Source: Porphyra umbilicalis
Taxonomy: Eukaryota; Rhodophyta; Bangiophyceae; Bangiales; Bangiaceae
Assembly (NCBI GenBank): GCA_002049455.2
Contig: KV918882.1
Span: 1-64,000, forward strand
Reading direction: 5' to 3'
DNA length: 64,000 nt
In this document: piece by piece, positions 9,880-20,870 of the stretch
Layout: each line of letters starts with the position of its first letter
Numbering within the stretch: the stretch's first letter is position 1
Notes under the pieces: model-generated
What the model was told of the DNA's origin: nothing
What the model saw: the letters and a program-made list of their open reading frames with translations, nothing else
Database searches by the model: none
Program-made: the position numbers and the translations under genes

Positions 9880-10183
9880 GTTCGGGTGCGAGGCCAAGCC
9901 TCGGGTCGGACTCAAAAACCCATCAAGAGCTCGCTTGGATGGGAAATCGGAGGGGGTGCCCACGGGCCCAAGAAACGCCCATCCAAAGCACCTTCGGATG
10001 GGCGATGGGCTTGGATGGGGATGGACGGGCTGTCCGGGGAGCCGTGTCGATACATCTGGATGTTGGCCATCCTGTGTAGTAGTACAGCCCCGTGACATCG
10101 GCTGGACAGCTCCCGGACGGTTCTCTCCCGTGCACGCTACGCCGGTGCGTCCAATACACGCCGTCTTGCACATCCCATGCGCC

Positions 10184-10945
10184 ATGTCTCGCCACGCTCT
10201 ACTGCGGCTGCTGCCGCTAGTGACGGCGCTGCTGCCCCTCTTTGCGCTGTCGGCGGCGGTCGACTCCCTCCTGACCGCCACCCACGGCGGTGGCGGCTTT
10301 GGTGTGGCGCCGGCCTCACCCCCGGCGCTCTCCCCGGCGCCCTTCCCGGCGCCCTCCCCTGTGCCACCCGCCGTGGCGGCGCACACCTCCCCCCAGACGG
10401 GCGGCACCCCCCCCCCCCTGGGTCTCCACCCAGCCGAGTACGCGGGCATCTGCGATGCTAACAGGACCTTTACCGCCCCCTTTCGAATCATGCAGCGCCC
10501 CCGCGGTTACGCCGTGCGCTCCCCCTTCCCCAACCGCCCCACCGCAGCCGCCGTCGGTCCCCCCGACGGCATGGCCATCTGGGCGGCCGTCCACTTTGGG
10601 CCCCGCACCGGCATCGGGCGGGCGGCGGCGGTCGCGCGGCAGGACTTTATCACCTTCCGCCGCCGCCCGATGGACGGCTCGAGGAAGGGGGACGCCGCCC
10701 GCGGGTGGCCGTCGTGGCCGACGGTGCCGGCGTTTACGCGCTGCGCGTGGCGTAAGTGGGAGCGCCGCATCATGAAGACGGCCATGGCGGGCCCCGTGTC
10801 TGTCTACTTTAAGTTTTCAGACTATGGCGTGCGCGGGGACCGACGCCGCCCAGAGACCGTGGAGGTGGCGTTTTCGTGGGACGTGTACGTGTCCGTGGGG
10901 CGCTTCCGGCGCGTCCTCGAGGCGCGGAGGTTTTCCAACGAGTAG
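10184..10945 (+). CDS. Small secreted protein, family member 3 (intact)
   Basis: A 253-residue uninterrupted protein, the reference member of the local family. It has a signal peptide (residues 1 to about 23, Leu-rich core), a Pro/Ala linker to about 85, and then the conserved region: a Cys-Asp-Ala stretch (ICDANRTF), SPFPNRPTAAAVGPPDGMA, DFITFRRRPMDG, WPSWPTVPAFTRCAWRKWE, VSVYFKFSDYGVRGDRRRP, VAFSWDVY and terminal EARRFSNE. Compared with the 7226 gene the sequence matches from about 35 bp before the ATG; the TATA-box region does not match and no TATA-type box was seen here. Function unknown. A duplicated C-terminal tail follows at once (10950). Confidence 0.85.
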   Translation: MSRHALLRLLPLVTALLPLFALSAAVDSLLTATHGGGGFGVAPASPPALSPAPFPAPSPVPPAVAAHTSPQTGGTPPPLGLHPAEYAGICDANRTFTAPFRIMQRPRGYAVRSPFPNRPTAAAVGPPDGMAIWAAVHFGPRTGIGRAAAVARQDFITFRRRPMDGSRKGDAARGWPSWPTVPAFTRCAWRKWERRIMKTAMAGPVSVYFKFSDYGVRGDRRRPETVEVAFSWDVYVSVGRFRRVLEARRFSNE

Positions 10946-10949
10946 AGGC

Positions 10950-10991
10950 TACCCGCGCATCCGCGAGGCGCGGGAATTTTCCAACACGTAG
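10950..10991 (+). pseudogene. Relic C-terminal tail of a fourth secreted-family copy
   Basis: Five bases after the stop at 10945, another frame reads YPRIREAREFSNT and then TAG, repeating the family C-terminal signature. It looks like the end of a tandem copy whose body was deleted. Confidence 0.6.
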
Positions 10992-12360
10992 GGGGGGTGG
11001 GGGGGTGGGGGGGGAACCATGCGCGACCGTGAGCAAGGGAACGGCGTCAGGAAGCGCGAGGCAACGTCACGCAGTCATCACGGCGGGCGGGGGGCGTAGC
11101 TAGTGGGGGGGTAATGTCAACCAATTCTCTTTATTACGAGGTCGTCATCGGCGGGTTTGCCACCAAAAGACATGGTTGGAAAGAAGACCTCATGGTCGAT
11201 TCTATCCATACGGTCAAAAGAGATACAACCAGTCTGATGACGAAGAAATGCAAGAAACAGTCATGTGGTCCGATTCGCCAATGTCCACCACATTCAAGGC
11301 CTTGCATTCACGCCCAGTTAAGATCCCAACAAAGAGGACATTAGGATTCTCGGCCATCCATTGGCTTGAAGGCTCAGTGTCAGACAAACGCGATTTACCT
11401 GCATACGTGTGCGGAAGATATTTTACTTTCGCCAGCGGTGTCTCAACAGACTCACGCAAGGGTGTCTCACAGGGTCTGGGACTGGGTCACTCCTCACGAA
11501 AGTGCCAGAAAGTGCCAGAGTCAAGCCCAAAATCACGACCCCAAGTTGGGGAGACTTGCGCGTGTTGCGCGCGTTGACGAGCCCGCGCAATACATCAGAT
11601 CAAAGCAGCGTTGCACAGGCCTCCTGCTCCGGCGAGTGAAAATGTGGGCAAAGAAGTATTGTGTTTTTCAAGAGCCAGTCCTCCCGTCGCGCCGCCCATG
11701 CCTCTGCTGCCCCGTTCTGGAGCAATCAGGGTCGGTGAAACACTTTGCACACATAGGCATGGTCCTTCTAGAGGGAATAAAGACCGCAGAGTGGCGGAAA
11801 CCTATTCACTGTGCAAAGCCAGATATCAAGATAGCATGCAATGCGACCAGAAAGTCCCAGCGACCATACCGAAAAAAGTAGGTGTCATCGACGGTTATCT
11901 TTCCACATGCAAATGTACCCTGTGGGTCACTCTCACATATGCCGTCAAGAGCAAAGAAAAAGGATGATGCTTTTTTGTTGCTTTTTTGCCATGCATGCAC
12001 GTACCTCAGGGAGCACAGTGGTGGGCGACGCAGCTACGATGTCGACGCCATGGCTGTGGGGCAAACAGACCCCGCAGAACCGACTCAGACCATAGGGTAT
12101 ATGTATTTGCTTCCGTAGAAGCCCCCTGGACTCGCTGTTACGGTAGGTGGTCAGGATAAGAGGGGGCGGGGGTTCATAGACAGAGATCACCGGCGAGGCG
12201 AAGACGGCGCAAGAAGTCGGTGGAAAGCCACGAAGCAGTACGTGTTCACTGTAATGGAGAAACGTGTCCACATCCTAATGTCCCCCCTTATCTGGGCGTG
12301 CATTGACGCCTGCACCAAGACCCCAGGCGGCCTTGTCTTGCCGCCTGCAGGCGACCAGCT
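10992..12360. other. Intergenic DNA, no gene seen
   Basis: Moderate GC, ordinary complexity. Open frames (for example 11366-11881) overlap in several frames with no recognisable domain or signal peptide. Confidence 0.5.
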
Positions 12361-13250
12361 GGTCGTCGTCCCCCCCCCCCCCTCCCACACCACCGAGTCA
12401 CACGCACCTTTCGTGTCCCCCCCCCCCCCCCCACGCCGGATACACCGTCACTGGACCGCACTCACCAGTCCCACAGCCCACAGCACCCCGGTGGCTCCCC
12501 GCCGGCGGCATCGACGCCCGCCTGGGCGCCCAAAAGTTCGTACAGTGAACTCTACTACTTTGTCCATGTCTACGCCGTGGCGGCGAGGGGGGTGGCGCCA
12601 ACGCGAGCGCGGTGGCCGGCAAGCCGCTCGGTACCCGGCGGCAGCGGCCGCGCCGCGGCAGCGGCGGCGGTAGCCCCGCCGCCTGTATTTAACCCCCCAC
12701 CAATCCCCACCGAGTCCGCCACAGGCGCCCACAAACTCCCCCCGCCCCCCAAACCCCTCCACCGCCGCCGCCGCCGCCGCCAGGTCCACTCGGGCGGCCT
12801 CCAGACGATAACCCCACCCCTCCCCACACTCCCCCGCCGCCGCCGCCGCCGTCGCCGGGTCCACCCACGTCGCCCGTCAGTGCTGCCGCCCCCCCCCCCC
12901 CCGCTCCCGCTGACGCCGCCGTGTCCTCCCGGCGCGCCTGCGGACGACGACTGCCCCCCACCCCGCAACCGCCGCCGACGCCGCTGAGTCCTCCGACACC
13001 GCCCGCACACGGGACCCCCCTACCATGCTGCGGCCGCAGAGTCCGACGGCGGCGCGCCGGCGCGTCGGACCCGCCGCCCCTCCCCGCCCGCCACCGCCGC
13101 CGCCGCCGCCGCCGGGTACGCCCGGGGAGCCTCCACACTAAACCCCCCATCCCCCCTTCCCCGCCGCCGCCGCCGCCGCCGAGTGCGGCCGCCCTGCCGG
13201 CCAGCGCCGCCCACTGGCAAGCGGGGATTCAGGCCGTCGGGGGGCTGCGC
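12361..13250. repeat. C-rich low-complexity tract
   Basis: Pyrimidine-rich and CCG-rich on the plus strand, with repeated CCGCCGCCGCC blocks and C runs at about 12370, 12418 and 12890. Open frames occur on both strands and encode only Pro/Arg or Gly-rich strings, so no gene is called. Confidence 0.6.
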
Positions 13251-15973
13251 GCGCGCGCGGGCATGGTGCGGCTCTGTGCGCCTATTTTTTGGCGGGATCC
13301 ACAGTCTGCGCACTGCTGTTCGCGTCCCGCGAGAAATGTGAACAAGCTTTGTGACGGGGCATCTGATTGGCTGACGCATCCTGACACCCTGCTCCCCATA
13401 TCATACATGAATACAGCCGATGACTCGGCTGAACATCGCACGAAGTCCCCTCCGAGAGGGCCTTAAAACCACATTGCAATTGCCCACAACAGTGGCCCCC
13501 AAAGTGGCTGAGGTGGCCCCCTCCATGCAAGCCGGCAAATAGCGCTGTATTGGTGGCCTCAGATCGTGTTTTTCTTGACGAACGTCTGTTGGCTCTTTCT
13601 TTGCTGTAAGCACTTGCGCTTCAGGGCCACCCACCGCACCTCCTGTCGCGCGCGGATGCCTGCTCCGATGGCCGGGTGGCGGCGGGCGCGGCAGGTGTGC
13701 TGCACTCGGGCGGCCGCGCTCTAGGCGGCTCGCTGTGTGTGCGACGGCGGGAAATCTGCCTGACGGCCCGCGAAAAGAAGCCGGGCCGCGGGCAGGCTGG
13801 AGGGTCAGACTGCGGGCGGGAGCAAAGAGTGGCGAGCACCGTCTGGAGAGGTGTATCACGAGGTGCCCGGGGGCTAGCACCGGGCCTGAGAGAGAAGATA
13901 ACAAGGTGTACTTGGGACACACTCGACTCTGCCACTCCAGGTCTGACGCGTGGGACGCGGCGACCGCGGAATGAGGAGCTTCCCAACAAGCAGGCCTCAT
14001 AAGCAGCCCCCCTCACGGAGCGTGAGCGGATCCCTCCTGAAGCGTACTGGGTGCCCCCCAGGCCCCCCAGATCCAGTACTGTAAGGTGCGTTCCGGCGGC
14101 TGATAAACGGGGCATTCTAACTTCCTATCGGCCCAGTTCTCGGCATGGATCTGAACATGTCGTTCTGTGCCGTGCCGATCGTCGATTGCGGCCTGGAATA
14201 GAAGCCATTGCAGGCCGTATAGGCCTGTGGCGCACCCACGCCGAAGAATGTGCAGTCTTCCTGGGCCCACGGGCGCTCACACGCTGTGGGACGACTTAAC
14301 CATTCCCTGGCCTTGAGGACAGGGTGCGCCACCATTCCCTGGCCTTGAGGACAGGGTGCGCCCAAGGTGTAGTGTCACCAATATATATATTTGGATCCAG
14401 GACTTACATCATCGTTTCGTGGGATGAGATGAAGCGCAGTGCATCCGAAAAATACATACAGTCATCCAGATCAGTCAATCTGGATATATCTAGTGAAGTT
14501 GCCTTGTCGATTCGGTATCGTCTAGGCGACTCATTGGCTACGTCGTGGTTTTGTCGTTGACGTGGGTGTGTCGTCGACCATCAGATCTGTGGCTGCCCGC
14601 CACTTTTCCAGGCGATCCCACCCCTTGCAGGCTTCCAAATGGCGGTCCTGGTCGGTTGTCCACGCGGACACAATGACTCATCACGCTCACGGATGATTCA
14701 TTGCCCACGGCACACCCCCTCGATTGGCGCATACGAGGAAACCTCTCGACGGTTCAGATCGTCCGCTTTCGTTGGATTCCCCATCCTGAACCATCCCCGA
14801 TGACAGCTCGATGAACCTCGGATGAGCGCCTTCCCAAGTCATTCTGAAGGCAGGTTGATAAACTCGTGAAGGTAATCCAAGTCCGATGGGAGCCTCATCG
14901 CCCGATGAATATTCACTTGGCAGTGCATAGGCTTGCACCAAAACAGAGGTCGCTGGAGAGCGACACAAGAGAAGCGAGATCTCGGGTGATATGCAATGAC
15001 AGCCGCTGATCAACAAGTACATCACCGTATTTGAAGGCCATCGGCATGCGTCTGCGATTTCCCTCGTTCTCTCCGCTTCCGCCCTCCCAACTGCGCCGGA
15101 GAGGAAGATCATTGTGTCTGCTTGAGCTTATCGTCAGGGTACGATGCGCATCTCTCTCCTGTTTTAGAGTGTCAGGCTTTTTGTCCAGAACCATGCTGGG
15201 TGTGTCCAGACCTCTTCTGCTATGTGGGAATCGTTTGCCGACGCTGTCAAAATAAGCATGACGAGAGGAGTCGATGTTTTTCCAAGATGACAGTTTAAGA
15301 ACATCCGTTATGCGCTCCGGGGAAGACGACCCTCGCTGCTCGTGAAGACGACGAAGCTCAGAGCAATGTGTCCGTGGAGAGGACACGAATACGTACTTGG
15401 TGTCGTGTTGCATTTTTTCAATGGCGCCGGAGCCCTGAGTTTGCATCACGTTCCAGAAGCCAATCAGAGACTGAGTGAGACAAGCACGGTCTCGACACCG
15501 ACAAGTGAAACGGCTCTGAAAAAAACTGTTGCTCGGTAGATCGGTCATTACAAGATGTGGTCCAATGACCCTAAAAATGGCTCATCCTGGCCTCAACCTG
15601 ACGGCTTCCCGATGACTTGATGGTCTTCGATGGCCCACGGATGGAATCTGAGTCGAACCTGAAGATACTCGATGGGGCAGGCCGTTTCCTGCGGTTGCGC
15701 CAGCGGGCGCGCAACAATCGACTAACTGTCTGGCAGTCTTCCCGGCGAGCCGCATCCGGCTCGCGGATCGTGCAGTTGCCCGCGTCCCACGCCACAAAAC
15801 GCGCGGCTATCCTAGAGCTAATGGCAGCGGCGCCTGCGGCGCCGCGAGCCCGAGCGTCGTGCGGCACTGACTGTAACAGCCCTCGCTCGGATGGCGCACC
15901 ACCGCGTGCCGGCACCAGCGGGAAGATCTCAACGAGGGGGTCTGGAAGGAGGGCCCGTCCCACCTCATCTGTC
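13251..15973. other. Intergenic DNA, no gene seen apart from a short tandem repeat
   Basis: Ordinary complexity, lower GC than its flanks. It includes the 32-bp tandem repeat at 14299. No signal peptide, domain or promoter-linked frame was found until the TATA box at 15974. Confidence 0.5.
14299..14362. repeat. Perfect 32-bp tandem duplication, related to 42139-42162
   Basis: The unit begins ACCATTCCCTGGCCTTGAGG and is present twice without change (14299-14330, 14331-14362). The core TTCCCTGGCCTT.AGGACAGGG recurs at 42139, just before the dispersed repeat copy B, and both are followed by a GTGTAGTG string, so it may be part of that repeat family. Confidence 0.8.
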
Positions 15974-15982
15974 CATAAAAGG
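15974..15982 (+). promoter_or_regulatory. TATA-type box (CATAAAAGG)
   Basis: 190 nt upstream of the Hint-protein ATG at 16171, followed by pyrimidine-rich sequence typical of a leader. Confidence 0.55.
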
Positions 15983-16170
15983 ACGCGCAGCCCCCGGATC
16001 TCTGCACCAGTGCCGCGCTTGTCTCGCGCCCCGCCGTCCTCTGCCTGTGCCCTCCGTTGCTCCTACGTCACTACTGTCGACCAACGTCGTCGTCTCCTTT
16101 CTACAACTCTTACCAACCCCCCTTTGACCTTCCTTCTTCGTACCGCCACCACCACCCCCGCACCACCGCT

Positions 16171-17097
16171 ATGGCGCCCGCCACCAAGAAGGCCGCTGCG
16201 ACGGCCGTTGTCACTGGCCTCGTCGTCCTCTCCGTCACGCCGTCCATCTCGGGCGCGCCGGCGGCGGCGGTGGCGGCGGGCGCTGCCGCTGCCGCCGCTG
16301 CCGCTGGTGAAGCGGCCTACCCCCGCCTGACCGCGTCTGCGTTGGCGGCGTTGGATGCGTCCACCCGGCAGGCGTCGCCCGCCCCAGAGGACGACGACAA
16401 GTCTTCGCACGCGTCGCACGCGTCGCACGCATCCGACGAACCGCACTCGTCCCACGCGTCGCACGGGGCTGGGGAGGGCGCGAACGATGTTGGCGACAGC
16501 TCGTCCGTCCCGGATCCCGACGATAGTGCCGACTGCTTCCCCGCGTTTGCGACGGTGGAGTTGGCCGACGGCCGCGTGGTGCCAATGGCCGACCTGGCCG
16601 TCGGCGACAAGGTGCGCGTGGCGGCTGGCGACGCGCCGTCGGCCTTTTCTTCGGTCTTCCTCTTCACCCACAAAATGCCGACGGCACCGCGCGCGTACGT
16701 GCGCTTGGCGTTGGCCAATGGCCACGCGCTGGTCGTCTCGGCCGGCCACTACGTGTACGCCGACGGGAAGATGGTAGCGGCCGCCGGCGTGGCGGTCGGC
16801 TCGACGGTGCAGGTGTCCTCCTCGGTGGGGGCGGGCTGGGTGACCACCCCCGTCACGGCGGTGACGCGCGTCAACGCAGCGGGGCTGTACAACCCGCAAA
16901 CGCTGCACGGCGACATTGTCGTGGACGGCGTGCGCGCGTCGACGTTTACGACCGCCGTCGAGCCGACGGTGGCGTCGGCGTTGCTCGCTCCCTTGCGCGC
17001 CCTCTACCGGTCGACGGGGCAGTCGGTGGGGCTCTTTGAGGGGGGGGGTGGGGTCCTCACGTCGCTGGCGCCCCGCGGCAAAGCGGTCGTCTGCTAA
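16171..17097 (+). CDS. Secreted Hint (Hog-like) autoprocessing-domain protein
   Basis: 308 residues. A signal peptide or N-terminal membrane anchor (VVTGLVVLSV core, residues 12-28) is followed by an Ala-rich spacer and a His/Ser repeat (HASHASHAS, about 90-115). The Hint domain begins at Cys122 (ADCFPAFATVELADG), the expected catalytic N-terminal cysteine, and continues with MADLAVGDKV, the histidine block SAGHYVYADG (Ser in place of the common Thr), and GLYNPQTLHGDIVVDG with ASTFTT at the end. Hint domains of Hedgehog-type proteins cleave their own backbone and may attach a lipid to the released N-terminal part; here that part is only about 120 residues and low-complexity. The protein ends in Cys. 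A related fragment lies at 57605-57846. Very GC-rich codon use like its neighbours. Confidence 0.85.
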   Translation: MAPATKKAAATAVVTGLVVLSVTPSISGAPAAAVAAGAAAAAAAAGEAAYPRLTASALAALDASTRQASPAPEDDDKSSHASHASHASDEPHSSHASHGAGEGANDVGDSSSVPDPDDSADCFPAFATVELADGRVVPMADLAVGDKVRVAAGDAPSAFSSVFLFTHKMPTAPRAYVRLALANGHALVVSAGHYVYADGKMVAAAGVAVGSTVQVSSSVGAGWVTTPVTAVTRVNAAGLYNPQTLHGDIVVDGVRASTFTTAVEPTVASALLAPLRALYRSTGQSVGLFEGGGGVLTSLAPRGKAVVC

Positions 17098-17262
17098 CTG
17101 GACGGAGCGCTGCTGTTTGTGCTCTCAGCCTTGGGGAGTTTGCGAGTAGCTCAGAGCTGAGGGCCGATCGTCTGTCCCCGCCCAAATTGTGCATCAAACG
17201 ACCATTTTCCACGCATCGCGCTAGGCGTCCACGTCCGTACCGAAACTGGTCCTTGTCGCACG

Positions 17263-17489
17263 TTGATACCAGGCCGCGCAATCGAACCGTCGATGGGGCG
17301 TCGATTCACACAGTTTGAGCACCGAAATCACCACGCTGTCGTCGTGGCGCCCGTCTCCATCTACTTGAGGAAAGTAGTCGGGCTCTGGCGTGGGGCGGGG
17401 ACCGCCGCCCGCGGACCACAGAGGCGGCTTTTTCGTGGCACGAGTAGTACGTGTCACCGGTCGAGGCGCGGGCGGTTTCCAACGCGTAG
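17263..17489 (+). pseudogene. Relic of a secreted-family gene (3' end)
   Basis: In shifting frames the DNA reads VSIYLRK.VGLW, matching VSVYFKFSDYG, then an Arg-rich GD.RRP-like block, and finally EARAVSNA followed by TAG 17487-17489, the family C-terminus. Several indels break it and there is no signal peptide. It is the 5' part of a segment (about 17340-18070) that duplicates 7850-8500. Confidence 0.7.
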
Positions 17490-17719
17490 GGCGGGGGGGT
17501 GAGGGTGAGAGTGAGGCGGGAGCATGAGCGGCGGCGGGCAAGGCACCGGCGTCACGCGGCGCGAGGCGGCTTCACGCCGACACCACGTGCGGGCGCGGGA
17601 CGTGCATCAACAAAAGCTTGGCCATGCGTTTTTCGGTCGGCGCAGCACCTCCCCCCCGCCCGCCCCGCCCCCCCCGCGTGTAAAAAAAAAAACAGCGTCC
17701 CACCGCGGTCTACAAACAC

Positions 17720-18548
17720 TCACGCACACACGGCACACGCGCACGCGGCGCAAGTACCCCCCCCCCCCCCCCCCCCACACCCCCGAAACGGCTGTGCCCC
17801 GCCGCCGCGGGCGTCCTCCCCCCCCCCCCCCTCACGCGCGGCGGCGCCCCCCCCCCCGAGTGCGGCGAGCCAGTAGGCGCGCCCGCCCGCGTCTGCCGCC
17901 CGAAACACGTACGTCCGCCGCCCCGTGACGAGCTCCCAGACGCGCCCCCCCCCCCCCGCCGCGGCCGCACCGCCGACTCGGCCAACACAATCATCACGGA
18001 GCGCCCGAGGTCGACGACGGCGCCCGCCCCCCCCCACCGTCGCCACCACCGCCACCGCCGCCGCCGCCGCCGCCGCCACCGCCGCCGCCGTCGCCGCCGT
18101 CGCCCGCCGACGCCCCGTCGGGCGGGGACGAGGCGGCCGACGCGGCGGCGGCGGGCGGCGGCGGCGGCGGGGTGGCGGCGAGCCCCCCCCCCGTGCCGGG
18201 GGGAAAGAGGAAGAGGACGGCGCCGAAAAAGGCGTGCGCGACGAGCGCCGCGCGGCGGGGGCGCCACGACCGCCACACGCGGGAGCGGAGCCACACGTCC
18301 CCGGCGGCGGCGGTCGTCGGCGCCGCCGCCGCCGCACCGTGCGGCGGCGTCGTGCACACGACGCCGCGGGGGGCGGGGGGGCGCACCGCCACGGCCGTCG
18401 GCGGGGGGGGTTCCTCTGCCCCCGCCGCCGACGGCGGCGGCGGCGGCGTCGCCGCCGCCGCCGCCCAGCGGGCCTCTGGGGCCCCCAACACCTGCGCGTG
18501 CGGGCGGCCGCCGCCGCCGCCGGGGGGCCCCCCGTCTGGGAGGCACAA
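17720..18548 (-). CDS. PH-domain protein, C-terminal region (copy B), frames broken at G runs
   Basis: On the minus strand the N-terminal half of a pleckstrin-homology domain is visible near 18310-18170 (DVWLRSRVWRSWRPRRAAL, then an FFGAVLFLF strand). A Gly/Ala insert follows, then the C-terminal half near 18030-17880 (GRSVMIVLAES, VWELVTGRRTYVFRAADAG, AYWLAAL). PH domains bind phosphoinositides or proteins at membranes. The halves lie in different frames separated by long G runs, so the model needs at least two run-length corrections. The domain would be unusually loop-rich. The coding sequence probably continues into the low-complexity DNA upstream on this strand. It is the longer of two PH copies (see 8315) and convergent with a secreted-family relic. 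Confidence 0.55.
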
Positions 18549-20834
18549 GGGGGCGGCCCAGCGCCCTCCCCCCCCCCCCCCCCCGCAACGCCCGCGTCGA
18601 GCGCAGCCGCGACGCGCGCCGAGACGCGGCGGAGGTCCGCCACCGCCGCCGCCGCGCCGGGCGCGGCCGACCAGCGGGCGGGCACGTCAACGGCAGAGGC
18701 GTCCCCATCCTCCTCCTCCCCCTCGTCCTCCTCGTCCACGTGTGCCCACCCGCCGCCGCCGCCGGCGGCCGCCGCCCCCACGCCGTCGCGGGGGCGCGCC
18801 CAGCGGGGGGCGCCCCCCCCGCCCACGCAGGGGAGGGCGGGGAGGGGCGGCGCGCCCGCGTCGACGGCGGCGCCGTCGAGGTCTGGGAACGTCGGCTGCG
18901 CGGAGCGCGCCGACCACCGCCCCGCGTCGGGCGGGGGGGGCACCGCCACCGACGGGCGGGCGACCGCCGCCGCCGCCGCCGCCCGCCGCCCGCCGCCAGT
19001 GGCCAGGGGTGGCCCGCCGCCGCCACTGTCGTCGTCTGCATCGCTGGCGGTGACGGCGCCCGCGTCGGCCGCCGCGTCGCCGTCGCGCGCCGCGGCGGCC
19101 GCGTCGTCCAAGCTCGTCAATGACGAAAAGGCGGTGGCGCCCGGCGCGCCCCCGTCCGCCCCCCCCGCCCCCGCACCGCGCACGCGCCGGCCTTGGCGCC
19201 CGCCGCCGCCGCCGCGGCGCCGTCAACGTCGTCGTCACTCCACGGCTCGGCCCCGTCGTGCGCGCGCGTCGAGTCGGTCCGCCGCCCGGGGGCGCCGCCG
19301 CCCGCCGCCGCCGCCGCCGCCGCGTCAGACCACCGCACGGCAGGGGAGGCGCCGTCGCCGTCTGCCGCCGGCAGGGAGATGGCCCACGGCGACAGCGACG
19401 CGCGCGAGTGGTGCGCCGCCGCCGCCGCCGCCTCGTCGGCGGCGGCGGCGGCGGCCGCCGCGTCGGGTGGCGCCGCCGCCGTCGCGTCGGGTGGCGCCGC
19501 GACCACCCCCGGCGGCGCGGGCGGCACCCCCGCCGCCGCCCAGGGGGGGGAGACGGACGACCGGGACGGCCGCCGCACAGGGGGCGCCGCCGCGGGCGCC
19601 CACGGCGTCGCCGCCGCCCGCGAGTGGCGCGCGTCACCGGGTGGGGGTCGTGCGCGCGCCGGCGGGTGCGGCGGCGCCGCGGGCGCCGCCGCCGCCGCCG
19701 CCGCGGCCGCCGCCACTGTGTTTGCGGCGGCCGCGGCCGCTGCCGCCGCGGCCGCGACGGGCTCGGCCACCGCCGCCGCCGCCGCCGCCGCCGGCGCCGC
19801 CGCGGGCACGCCACCGCTCGCCCCGCCCGCCGGCAGCGGCGGCGGCGGCGGCGGCGGCGGCAGGGGTCCCCCCCCCCCTCGGCGGCCCCCCCCCCCCCCC
19901 CCCGGCGGGCGCATACTCCCGAGGCGCCGCGAGCGGCGCGCCCCCCCCCCCCCCCCGTCAGCGGGCGGGGCGCAAACAGGTCGGCGGGAAAGGAGGGGAA
20001 GCGCGGCGGCGGCGGCGGGTGGGCGCCCGCGCCCGCCTCCGCGTCGGCCCCGTCGACCCCGTCGGCAGGCAGGGGGGCGGGGGGGGGGCGCCGCCGGCGC
20101 CCCCGCGGTCCCCCGCGTCGCCCCAACCGTGGGGGGGGAGGGTGGCCCCCACCGCCGGCGGCGGCCACAAGGACGGCGCGCGCGGCAGCGGCGGCGGCGG
20201 CGGGGGAGGAGCGCCGCCCACCCCGCGTCGCCGACGCCCGCGCCGTCGGCGGGCGGGGCCTTGCCCGCCGCCGCCACCGCAACGGCGGCGGCGGCGGCCG
20301 CCGCCCCCGTGACCGCTGGCGGCGACGACCGCACGGCGAGCGGCGGGCGGTTGGGGCGGGGGGGGGTGGGAACCCCCCCCCCCCCAGCGGCGGGGGCCCA
20401 CCGCCCCCCCCCCCCCCCGGGGTGCGGCGGCGCATTCTCCGCCTCCCCGACGCTCCCCCGCGCCGACGAGGCCCCGTCGCTGTCGCCGGCAACCGTCTCA
20501 ATCTCCCCAACCGCGTCGACGAGCGCCGCCGAGCAGACGCTCGCGGCGGCGAGGGAGCGGCGGCCGCCGCCACCGCCGCACCCGCCACCGCCGCCGCCGC
20601 CGCCACCGCACCGCCGCCGCGATGGGGGGCTCGGCGGCTCCCCCGCCGCCGCCGCCCCGCCGCCGCCGTCGGTGAGGCTGCCGCCGTCGCCCGACGCGCG
20701 GTCGGCGGGGGCGCCCCCGCGGGCGCTCCCGCTGCCGCCCCCGTCGCCGTCGGCGCCCCCCGGCGGCGGCGGCAGTGGCAGCTGCGGCGGGGGCGGCGGG
20801 GGCGGCGGGGGCGGGGGTGCCCCCCCGAGGCGGC

Positions 20835-20870
<36 letters not shown>

